DNA of 64,000 bases from Cyclobacteriaceae bacterium (GTDB lineage: Bacteria > Bacteroidota > Bacteroidia > Cytophagales > Cyclobacteriaceae). The notes under the pieces were generated by a model, which saw only the letters and a list, made by a program, of their open reading frames with translations, had not been told where the DNA came from and did not search any database. Where the stretch lies: positions 211,979 to 275,978 of the forward strand of contig JANQOR010000014.1 in the NCBI GenBank assembly GCA_028285685.1, written 5' to 3'. The stretch's first letter is position 1; each line of letters opens with the position of its first letter. This document shows, in pieces, positions 54,746-62,376 of this stretch. The translations under genes were made by a program, and so were the position numbers.

Positions 54746-56935
54746 TTAGTAATTAACATAGGTGTTACTGAAATCATAATAAAGACCCTTTGCCTTAATC
54801 AGCTCAACATGCGTCCCTGATTCTACAAGTCTGCCCTCCTCAAGCACAATAATTTTATCCGAATTCTTAAGCGTATGTATTCTATGAGCAATAGAAATGA
54901 TCGTCTTATCCTTGTATTTACTAAAGACATTTTCCATAATCTGCTTTTCTGTCGTGATATCCAGTGCACTACTTGCTTCGTCAAGAATTACAATATCCGG
55001 ATCTGAAATAAACAACCTTGCAAAAGCAATTTTAAGCTTTTGACCTCCTGAGAGTTTTACACCGTTTTCACCAATCTTTTGATTGTAGCCTAAATATTGT
55101 TTCTTGATAAAATCATGTATATCAGCGAGCTTGGCCGCTTCTATAACTTCCTGGTCTGAAGCACCAGGTTTACCGAATTGAATATTCTCTTTGATAGTGC
55201 CATCAAACAAAAAGACCTCTTGGGGAATGACGCTAATTACATTTCTAAGTTGACCGGGGTTTGTTTGAGAAAGCTCAAGTTCCCCAACTTTAACCCTTCC
55301 TTCGTAATCGGGGTAGAGTCCTGACAGCACTTTTATCAATGTGGATTTACCACTTCCATTTCTACCAACAATCCCTATCTTCTGTCCATGAGGAATTACA
55401 AGGTTTATCTCATTAAGGACGTTCTCTTCTTCTCGTGAGCGATACTTAAAACTCATGTTTTCGAACGTGATATCTCTTCCATTGAAGGAAAGTAAAAGAT
55501 CTGGGTTGATAACATTGTCCGTTTCTTGTTCGAGAACATCATTAACTCTGTTATAAGAAACAGACAACTCAGTAAAGAGGAAAGCCAGGCGGCTCAAGTT
55601 AGTTGTGCTGTTAAATACAATTATAAATATGCTGACAAAAGCAATGTATTCTCCAATTGTAAGCTCTCCTCCAAAGGTCAAATAGGCGCCGTACCAATAG
55701 ATCGTTGCTTGACCAACATAGTAGATACTGTTCAACAGAGTTGACAGCTTAATATAGCTTTTTTGCGTTTTCAGAACCTTATTAAGGTTCTTAGTGTATT
55801 GGTTTTTCCAACTCCAGTACTTAAGCTTCTCAATGCCCAAGAGCTTAACAGACTGGATACCGAGAAGTGTATCCAGAAATACCCCCATCGTTTTTACATT
55901 TTCAGCGAAAATCTGATTTTCAAGATTTTTCAGTCGAGGGAAAAAAAGTACTGTTGACACCGAGTAAATTCCCACAAATCCGAACGCAAGCAGTCCCAAT
56001 TTGAAATTGTAAATCAATAGCACGATCAGATAAGTGATAACAAAAAGAAAATCAATAAGGGATTGTAGAATGGAAGGTGAGAGTACCTGTCTGATTTTCA
56101 TATTTTCCTGAAAGCGATTGATGAAATCCTCCCTTTTATGACGATCGAAGTAGGTCTGCTTCAGTCGAATAAAATGATGGAAAAACTTGCTGAAAAAAGA
56201 CCTTTCAAAAGCTACTTTGAACTGTGCCAGTTGGATGTTTCTTCCATAGGTCAAAACGACTTGGCTTACAAAAACGGAAATCATCCCAATCAATATTGCA
56301 TAGAGAAGCTTTGTATTATTACTGACAAGAACACGGTCTATTATTGCTTGCGTGAAAAAGGGAATTGCCAAACCAAGCAACTGCAAAAAAGCCGTGCTAA
56401 TTAGGATATCCCTGATGAGTTTTAGTGACTCTTTGAAACTAGAAAGATAAAATTTTCGAAAGACCGTTTTCCTGTGCTCCAGTTGATCATCTGCCTCCTC
56501 AGTCATTTCATTTTTCTGAAACAACTGTTCTGTTGGCTTGAGAACCAGCACTACGCCATTCCATTTGGAAGGGAGTTCTTCTTTTGTGAGTGTATATTTC
56601 CCGACAGCGGGATCAGCGATCCAGACTTTATCTTTTTTAACCCGGTAAATCACAACGAAGTGATTACCTTCATAATGTGCTATGACTGGTAACTCGACTT
56701 TCCCCAGGTGGTCATAATCAAGCTGATAACCATCTGTCTCAAAGCCGAAGCTTTCTGCCAATTCACTCAAAGTGTAAAGGTCAATCCCATCAACATCCAC
56801 TTCAGCCTTTTGTGATAAGAAGTTACGAATGTCTTTATAGCCGTAATGTTTGAAAATCATGGCAAGACAAGTGGTCCCGCACTCCATAAAGCCGGTTTGT
56901 TTGATAAAAGGAAAGGAAAGAGACCTCATTGACAA
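54746..56935 (-). CDS. Peptidase-containing ABC exporter (C39 family)
   Basis: 729 aa. The N-terminal C39 peptidase (1 to about 130) has its catalytic residues: Gln13 and Cys19 in QTGFMECGTTCLAM, His92 in NHFVVIYR and Asp108 in IADPAVGKY. Six membrane helices follow (about 165-450), then an ATPase domain with Walker A GIVGRNGSGKSTLIKV, signature LSGGQKLKIAFARLF, Walker B DIVILDEASSALD and switch His IAHRIHTL. It cuts leader peptides after Gly-Gly and exports the core across the inner membrane. Divergent from the 57010 peptide gene and convergent to the 52990-53424 peptides. Confidence 0.95.
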   Translation of the reverse strand: MSMRSLSFPFIKQTGFMECGTTCLAMIFKHYGYKDIRNFLSQKAEVDVDGIDLYTLSELAESFGFETDGYQLDYDHLGKVELPVIAHYEGNHFVVIYRVKKDKVWIADPAVGKYTLTKEELPSKWNGVVLVLKPTEQLFQKNEMTEEADDQLEHRKTVFRKFYLSSFKESLKLIRDILISTAFLQLLGLAIPFFTQAIIDRVLVSNNTKLLYAILIGMISVFVSQVVLTYGRNIQLAQFKVAFERSFFSKFFHHFIRLKQTYFDRHKREDFINRFQENMKIRQVLSPSILQSLIDFLFVITYLIVLLIYNFKLGLLAFGFVGIYSVSTVLFFPRLKNLENQIFAENVKTMGVFLDTLLGIQSVKLLGIEKLKYWSWKNQYTKNLNKVLKTQKSYIKLSTLLNSIYYVGQATIYWYGAYLTFGGELTIGEYIAFVSIFIIVFNSTTNLSRLAFLFTELSVSYNRVNDVLEQETDNVINPDLLLSFNGRDITFENMSFKYRSREEENVLNEINLVIPHGQKIGIVGRNGSGKSTLIKVLSGLYPDYEGRVKVGELELSQTNPGQLRNVISVIPQEVFLFDGTIKENIQFGKPGASDQEVIEAAKLADIHDFIKKQYLGYNQKIGENGVKLSGGQKLKIAFARLFISDPDIVILDEASSALDITTEKQIMENVFSKYKDKTIISIAHRIHTLKNSDKIIVLEEGRLVESGTHVELIKAKGLYYDFSNTYVNY

Positions 56936-57009
56936 TAGGTAGGTTTGAATCGCTTGGCTAGGTGCAATCTTTTGATTACCTTCAATTTTAAAGTAAATAA
57001 ATGATAATC

Positions 57010-57105
57010 ATGGAAAAGCTAACAAAAACGGAGCTCCTTACGATAATTGGTGGAACTGATTCAGAGCGTGATAGTGAAGATCCTGGAGCTGATATCGATA
57101 CGTAG
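57010..57105 (+). CDS. Gly-Gly leader peptide precursor 6
   Basis: 31 aa. Leader MEKLTKTELLTIIGG, typical of bacteriocin-type double-glycine leaders. The core TDSERDSEDPGADIDT is acidic, and its DPGADID ending closely matches the tail of the next peptide (DPGPDID). Divergent from the exporter gene, with a 74-base gap that must hold both promoters. Confidence 0.75.
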   Translation: MEKLTKTELLTIIGGTDSERDSEDPGADIDT

Positions 57106-57133
57106 AATTATAAGTCATTAAAATATCGAAACT

Positions 57134-57316
57134 ATGAAGACACAAGGAATCTCAAAGGCAAGCTTAGAAAAAGTCAAGATCACAAAGGTTACGTTAAAAA
57201 CAATCTATGGTGGTCCTAGTCGTAGAGCTGAATTGGACCATGTCGGAGGTGGTTCTGGGAGCGGGGGTTCGGGAGGCGGACCTTCTAGTGATGATCCGGG
57301 GCCTGATATTGATTAA
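57134..57316 (+). CDS. Gly-Gly leader peptide precursor 7 (Arg-Arg core plus Gly/acid tail)
   Basis: 60 aa. The leader MKTQGISKASLEKVKITKVT, then LKTIYGG, is followed by the core PSRRAELDHVGGG, a Gly/Ser repeat (SGSGGSGGG) and the acidic tail PSSDDPGPDID. It shares 33 nearly identical N-terminal residues with the 57351 peptide but carries an extra 27-residue extension. The internal GGG offers alternative cleavage points. Candidate substrate of the PRMT-like enzyme 230 bases downstream. Confidence 0.8.
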   Translation: MKTQGISKASLEKVKITKVTLKTIYGGPSRRAELDHVGGGSGSGGSGGGPSSDDPGPDID

Positions 57317-57350
57317 ATAGAATTATAGTACAATAAAATACAAGACAATT

Positions 57351-57452
57351 ATGAAGACACAAGGAATCACAAAAGTAAGTTTGCAAAAAGTCAAGATTAC
57401 CAAGGTCACGTTAAAAACCATCTACGGTGGTCCAACTCGAAGGGCTGAATAA
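57351..57452 (+). CDS. Gly-Gly leader peptide precursor 8 (Arg-Arg core)
   Basis: 33 aa. The leader MKTQGITKVSLQKVKITKVT, then LKTIYGG, is nearly identical to precursor 7. The core is only PTRRAE. It is a tandem duplicate in which the Gly/acid extension is absent. Upstream bases (AATTATA, AATAAAAT) are also duplicated. It is the gene closest to the methyltransferase, from which it is separated by a perfect terminator hairpin. Confidence 0.8.
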   Translation: MKTQGITKVSLQKVKITKVTLKTIYGGPTRRAE

Positions 57453-57495
57453 GAGTCGGGTTAAACCTTTTTATTCTGATTTAGACAAAAACATG

Positions 57496-57527
57496 AAGCC
57501 GAAAGACAAAAGGTCTTTCGGCTTTTT
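57496..57527 (+). terminator. Perfect terminator/attenuator before the methyltransferase gene
   Basis: 12-bp perfect stem AAGCCGAAAGAC / GTCTTTCGGCTT (57496-57507 and 57513-57524), 5-base loop AAAAG, five T at the end. It lies between peptide 8 and the methyltransferase start (57543), only 15 bases before that ATG. Confidence 0.9.
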
Positions 57528-57542
57528 CATTTTAAATCACCA

Positions 57543-58676
57543 ATGAGCCACAAAAAATACATCAAGCTGAATGACCTTGTAACCACTTTCGAAAATGACG
57601 GTGTTTTCATCCGTTCAAATACGAATGGGGTTGGTATCAAAACCGAGCCAATGATAATGACGATCCTGGCATTTTTTGCAACACCAAAAAGCAAGGAGGA
57701 TTTCGAAACGGAATACGGCACGGAAGCTTCTCCTCTCATGAATGAACTCATTGAATCAGGTTTACTGGTAGAAGAAAATCTTCAGAATGAGACTCCTGCA
57801 TTTTTTGGCTTCTTTAGTGGTCTTGACGTACATCGGAGAATGCTTGCCGATCGAGAGCGCTTGTCTAAATATCGAGAAGCCATATTCAAGACAGTAAAGC
57901 AGGGGGACATAGTTGTCGATGCAGGTGCTGGAACCGGCATTTTATCGATATACTCAGCGCAGGCAGGGGCCAGTAAAGTTTACGCCCTTGACAACAGTGA
58001 AATGTCAAGTTTCATCCCGAGACTCGTGGCTGAAAATGGTTACGAGGATATTATCGAAGTTATTCATGGTGATTTTGGAGATGTGGTACTGCCCGAAAAA
58101 GCGGATTTGATCGTTACCGAGACGTTTGGTTTCTGGGTTATTGATGAAGGCGCTCTCCCAGATCTTAAGAAATGCGCAGAAAATAACCTGAAAGAGGGTG
58201 GTGTGATTATCCCAAACAAGTTCAGCCTCTATTTAGCTCCAGTAGTTAAGGAATTAGATAACTTGACTTCTGTTTTTCGTGACCGACATGACAAGGTGAA
58301 GATGGAATGCCTGGCTCAGGAAGCAGAAATACAGTCGTCAGTAAACAAATTGGAATCTGTCGATATCGGAAAAGAAATCAAAGTTGGCACCTATAACATT
58401 CTAAACAGTGAAGATTTAATCATCGAGTCTGAAGTAACCGTGGAGGAACCATGTGAAGCCTTGTGTGCCTATTTCACCTTACATCTCGCCGAAGGCACAG
58501 ATCTTTCCAATGCTCCCGGACTCCCTACCACTAGCTGGAAGCAAGCTACTTTGCCACTTCAACTAAAATCGTCCACCAACAAACTTCATTTAACTATCAC
58601 ACATGCTCCTGAAAACAAGAGGGCTATTTCTCTTGACATAACTGGAGACGTCCAAAAAAATGTAAGGATCTCGTAA
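57543..58676 (+). CDS. PRMT-family methyltransferase with N-terminal winged-helix/PqqD-like domain
   Basis: 377 aa. Residues about 1-82 look like a small winged-helix or PqqD-type fold (KLNDLVTTFENDGVFIR, then LMNELIESGLLVEE), the kind used for leader-peptide recognition. From 87 on it matches eukaryotic-type protein arginine methyltransferases: HRRMLADRERLSKY (His97, Met100, Leu101, Asp103, Arg106 and Tyr110 at PRMT1-like spacing), motif I VVDAGAGTGILS (124-135), the acidic Asp150, double-E loop TETFGFWVIDE (Glu193 and Glu202, nine apart as in PRMT1) and TTSWKQ (329-334) at the THW-loop position, with Ser for His. A C-terminal beta-barrel follows. Predicted to methylate Arg in the adjacent peptides. 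Cytoplasmic. Confidence 0.85.
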   Translation: MSHKKYIKLNDLVTTFENDGVFIRSNTNGVGIKTEPMIMTILAFFATPKSKEDFETEYGTEASPLMNELIESGLLVEENLQNETPAFFGFFSGLDVHRRMLADRERLSKYREAIFKTVKQGDIVVDAGAGTGILSIYSAQAGASKVYALDNSEMSSFIPRLVAENGYEDIIEVIHGDFGDVVLPEKADLIVTETFGFWVIDEGALPDLKKCAENNLKEGGVIIPNKFSLYLAPVVKELDNLTSVFRDRHDKVKMECLAQEAEIQSSVNKLESVDIGKEIKVGTYNILNSEDLIIESEVTVEEPCEALCAYFTLHLAEGTDLSNAPGLPTTSWKQATLPLQLKSSTNKLHLTITHAPENKRAISLDITGDVQKNVRIS

Positions 58677-58779
58677 ATGTTTTGTGATCAAACACAAATT
58701 CTGATGGGCAGTTAGTGAGTTTGATGGGCAAAATCGATATCTTGTATTTCAAGTTCAACTCCAACAAACAAAAGAAAGT

Positions 58780-58923
58780 ATGTTAAAGCTCGATCGAAAT
58801 AAAAGCAATAAGGGACATCAGATTACACCCTCGACGATTTCCTCAATAGACCCAAATCATATGAAAACCATCACAGGAGGCACATTTGACGGCAAGGGTT
58901 CAGACGCGGCTACTGAAGAATAG
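58780..58923 (+). CDS. Gly-Gly leader peptide precursor 9
   Basis: 47 aa. A longer leader of a third type (MLKLDRNKSNKGHQITPSTI, then SSIDPNHMKTITGG) is followed by the core TFDGKGSDAATEE. It lies 103 bases after the methyltransferase stop. A TATCTTG element 36 bases upstream suggests its own promoter. No Arg in the core, so it is not an obvious methyltransferase substrate. Confidence 0.65.
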   Translation: MLKLDRNKSNKGHQITPSTISSIDPNHMKTITGGTFDGKGSDAATEE

Positions 58924-59178
58924 TAGTAGTTCGTTCCGTCAACCGGTAAGTTTTGACCCTCCTTGAGAAAAGTTACATTACTTTGAAGATATAAAGACGG
59001 TCAAATTGGGTTACCATCTGGCCCTTAGACCTTTTAGCCTTTTGAGCAATTGAAGTTCAAAAAGTTGCGTTGAAAGTAGCTCAAAGTGTTAGGCAGCTCA
59101 CTTGCTACTACCCAATTCCTCATCAAGTCGTGAATGTCACAGGTAGCAAGGTCATCTCCTAATTTCTCTTGACTGCAT

Positions 59179-59379
59179 AACATCCTGAACAATGCCTGAA
59201 AGCAATACCTGGAAATAGCAACGGGCAAGGCACTACATCCCTCTAATGGGGAGGATTTATACTGATTGGGGATAACAGCCCCATCGAAGAGAAAAAAAGT
59301 ACCTTTCTTGTGGGTTATCTCTGCATTGATCTTTCTTTAGGTTGCCGCGCTCATTCGAAAGAAAGTGATAAGCGTGTAA
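59179..59379 (+). pseudogene. Remnant of a second CHAT-domain gene
   Basis: This stretch translates, with one in-frame stop and two frameshifts, to the C-terminal end of a protein like the intact CHAT gene that follows: ILNNA*KQYLEIATGKALHP, then WGGFILIGDNSPIEEKK, then a membrane helix WVISALIFL*VAALIRKKV and a stop. The intact protein reads ALNNARKQYLTTAQGKARHP, WGGFVLIGDNKPIEDDK and WLLSGTIVAALILTVYKR. The Arg codon AGA has become TGA. A weaker match (VTIWPLD) occurs near 59010, where the intact protein has VVSLWPASD. Bases 58924-59178 otherwise show no gene. Confidence 0.8.
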
Positions 59380-59408
59380 TGTTCTAATGAGTTGACTAAT
59401 TTGGGTGT

Positions 59409-62372
59409 ATGAAACCTGCCTTAATTATCCTGAGTCTTCTTATGGTCTTATGGTCTTATGGTCAATCGGCTGATAGCCTGCATGCTGCGGAGATTTATCA
59501 AAAAGCGGAAGATCACTACAGCAAATCTCAATATGATAGTGCCTTTGCGGCATATCAGAAAGCTATGACTTTCTTCGAATCTGGAGATGCATGGGAAGGT
59601 TACTCCAGGTGTCTTTATGACATGGGCTACATTTCATACAAGCGTGACGAATACGACCTATGTGACTCCCTGTTCAGGAAGGGAATGCAAGTAGCGGAAA
59701 ACAAAATTGGAAGGCACTCTTTATCCTGGGTAAAGAATTGCTATGGTCTGGTTCTTAGAAAAAGTGAACTAGATGAATTTGACTCCCTGCTGTATTTCAT
59801 AGACATGGCTCTTCCCGAGTTAAAAAAAGGGACTGAGTATGAGTCGCTGAAATTGAAGCTATTAGACAAAAAAGCATCAACCTACAATAGGTTAGGAATT
59901 TACAAAAGTTCAATTGATACCTGGTTGCAATACATTGATGTTGTTAACGATCACTTTAATGGAGACACTACAGAACTCATCCTGGCTTATGAGCAGCTGG
60001 GATATAATTATGGCTTAGATCGCAATTACGTACAGGCCGATGGGTACCTAAACCGTGTGCTTGAATACAGAAAATCGAAAGCCTACACAAGTAGAGGAAA
60101 GGTAAGACTTGCACAACTCTATAATTCGATAGGAGGAGCGTATCTGCGAAGTAGGCGGTACGAAGAGTCACGAGATGCTTACAGAAAGGCAAATACCATC
60201 GCAGTAACGGAACTAGGGGAAAATAGTCCTGGTGCCATCTATACGCTCTCCAATATTGGCCTAACATACATTGACATTCAAGATGATTCAGCGGGCTGGT
60301 ACTTAAAAAGAGCTCTTGAAAAAGTGATAGCCCATTTACCTGACCAGAAATTTGTCATAGGCAACAGCTATCTCAATCTGGGAATGACAGAGTATAATCT
60401 TGGAAATTATGCTGAAGCTCTAAAGAGTTATAAAAGTGCCATTGCCAACATACGGCAAACCACCAGGGGATTTCACAACTACTTCTCCAAATGCTATAAT
60501 GAGTTGGGCGCAATATCCTTGAAGCTGGGTCAACTTGACAGTGCAGAGATCTATTTTGACAAGGCAATAAAGGCCAACATTCTAAATGATAGTATCGATA
60601 GCAATTCGCTGAGCGATGAACCCTCGGACTATTTGAGTCTACATAACCTTGTTACGTCAATCTACAGAAAAGCCCAGTTGCTCTTAAAAAGTGACGAACT
60701 GGATGAATCATCATTAAATGCTATGATTGACCAGTTAGATCTTGGTATTTTACTTATTGAAAAGTTCATTCGAAATCTGTCGATTCAGGAAAAAACGGAA
60801 GATAGCCTCAATACTCTTCTGCATCAGCTAAACCTATACAGCAGCCAGCTAACCCTTCGATTGCATGAGCTGACAAGCGACGAGAAATACTTAGAACAAT
60901 TTCTTGGTTACGCAGAATTAGACAGGGCTGGCAGCTTGAGAGCATTGATTTCCAAGGAGAACGCCATCTATGTGGTTGGTATTCCGGATTCCATTAGAGG
61001 AAAGCTTCAATCGTTGGATCAAAAAGTATCCTTAGCAAAATCTCAAATTGTAAGAAAACCAGCAAATAACCCTGAAGGTTGGAGAGAGCTTCAGGAGATA
61101 ACCCAAATCCGTGACAGTTACTACGAGCGTATTGAAAACAAATATCCGTTGTTCGAAACCTTAAGAGTGCAGAGCAGCAACATTCAAATTAGCATGATCC
61201 AGGAATCATTGACAGATGATCAATTGATCATCGAGTATTTTACTGGGATTGATCATACGTATGCCATTTTGCTTGACAAGGCGTCCATTGAAATTTTCAA
61301 GCTAGCTGAGAATGATGTGATCGACAGCCTCATCCAGCGGCAAAGGGAAAATACAGTTGCTCAAAATCTCGAGGATTTCAATAAAGTAAGCTTTCTGCTC
61401 TACAAAACCCTATTTTCTAAAATTGATTCATATATCTCAGCAACACCAGATGCTAGCAAAAGAGTGGTGATTGTTCCGGATGGAAGTATCAGCTATGTTT
61501 CGTTTCCAAGTCTATGCACAGATAGTCTTTCGTCTTCCTATTTAATGGAAAAGTATGCTATTAGTTATGAGCCTAGTGCATTGGTCGCAACACTTCGAAA
61601 GAAGCCAACCAGTAGTGCCTTTAATCTTTTGGGAGTAGCACCTGATTTTGCCTTTACTAATGATGGCTCGTTACCTGCAGCTGGTTTAGAAGTTGTACGT
61701 GATACGTTGAAGCCTTTGCCTGGCGTGATCAAAGAGGTAAACCTTATTTCTGATGTGATCGATGGCGACCTATACACTGGCGAAACAGCCACCGAGTATG
61801 CATTTAAATCGAAGGCAGCTAACTATGGAACCATCCATCTTGCTACCCATGCCATTGTTGACAATGAAAATCCAGCTCACTCCAAATTGTTTTTTGACAC
61901 AAGGTCGGACGAGATAGATGATGGTGAGCTCAATGCGTACGAAATCTACAACCTTGACCTAAATGCTCAGCTGGTTACCTTGAGCGCTTGCAATACAGGC
62001 TTTGGGAAGATAAGAAAGGGTGAGGGAGTAATGAGCCTTTCCCATGCTTTTGCCTATGCAGGTGTACCGGCTACTGTGGTTAGTCTCTGGCCAGCTTCAG
62101 ACAAATCCACCCCAGAGCTGATGAAATATTTCTATGAGAATCTGAAAAACGGACAATCAAAAGATGTGGCTCTCAACAACGCCAGAAAGCAGTACTTGAC
62201 AACTGCACAAGGTAAAGCCAGACACCCGTTTTACTGGGGCGGCTTTGTTCTAATTGGAGATAACAAGCCAATTGAAGACGACAAAAATCTACTAATCTGG
62301 CTGCTTTCAGGTACGATCGTCGCGGCTCTGATCCTAACAGTCTATAAAAGGACAAAGCAAGCATCAGCATGA
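59409..62372 (+). CDS. Exported TPR-CHAT (caspase-like) protein
   Basis: 987 aa. Signal peptide MKPALIILSLLMVLWSYG. TPR repeats fill about 25-460 (for example YDSAFAAYQKAM and YEESRDAYRKAN). The CHAT domain (about 660-955) has a His-Cys dyad: His814 in IHLATHAIVD and Cys861 in LVTLSACNTGFGKIRKGEG, with LSHAFAYAGVPATVVSLWP. One membrane helix near the end (about 957-977) leaves a short basic tail, so the protease part should face the periplasm. CHAT proteins are caspase/gingipain-related, and TPR-CHAT partners are often proteolytically activated. Convergent with the sigma/TPR pair by 4 bases. Confidence 0.9.
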   Translation: MKPALIILSLLMVLWSYGQSADSLHAAEIYQKAEDHYSKSQYDSAFAAYQKAMTFFESGDAWEGYSRCLYDMGYISYKRDEYDLCDSLFRKGMQVAENKIGRHSLSWVKNCYGLVLRKSELDEFDSLLYFIDMALPELKKGTEYESLKLKLLDKKASTYNRLGIYKSSIDTWLQYIDVVNDHFNGDTTELILAYEQLGYNYGLDRNYVQADGYLNRVLEYRKSKAYTSRGKVRLAQLYNSIGGAYLRSRRYEESRDAYRKANTIAVTELGENSPGAIYTLSNIGLTYIDIQDDSAGWYLKRALEKVIAHLPDQKFVIGNSYLNLGMTEYNLGNYAEALKSYKSAIANIRQTTRGFHNYFSKCYNELGAISLKLGQLDSAEIYFDKAIKANILNDSIDSNSLSDEPSDYLSLHNLVTSIYRKAQLLLKSDELDESSLNAMIDQLDLGILLIEKFIRNLSIQEKTEDSLNTLLHQLNLYSSQLTLRLHELTSDEKYLEQFLGYAELDRAGSLRALISKENAIYVVGIPDSIRGKLQSLDQKVSLAKSQIVRKPANNPEGWRELQEITQIRDSYYERIENKYPLFETLRVQSSNIQISMIQESLTDDQLIIEYFTGIDHTYAILLDKASIEIFKLAENDVIDSLIQRQRENTVAQNLEDFNKVSFLLYKTLFSKIDSYISATPDASKRVVIVPDGSISYVSFPSLCTDSLSSSYLMEKYAISYEPSALVATLRKKPTSSAFNLLGVAPDFAFTNDGSLPAAGLEVVRDTLKPLPGVIKEVNLISDVIDGDLYTGETATEYAFKSKAANYGTIHLATHAIVDNENPAHSKLFFDTRSDEIDDGELNAYEIYNLDLNAQLVTLSACNTGFGKIRKGEGVMSLSHAFAYAGVPATVVSLWPASDKSTPELMKYFYENLKNGQSKDVALNNARKQYLTTAQGKARHPFYWGGFVLIGDNKPIEDDKNLLIWLLSGTIVAALILTVYKRTKQASA

Positions 62373-62376
62373 AATA

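Noticed and set aside
57543-58676. Ribosomal protein L11 methyltransferase (PrmA) for the methyltransferase.
   Set aside because: PrmA lacks the double-E loop and the TxWKQ motif seen here, and the context is a peptide locus.
52990-58923. Lanthipeptide or microviridin-type cluster.
   Set aside because: No dehydratase, cyclase or ATP-grasp gene is present, and the cores are poor in Cys.
59034-59228. 64-aa minus-strand ORF as a real gene.
   Set aside because: It overlaps the CHAT remnant, which reads on the + strand, and has no recognisable features.
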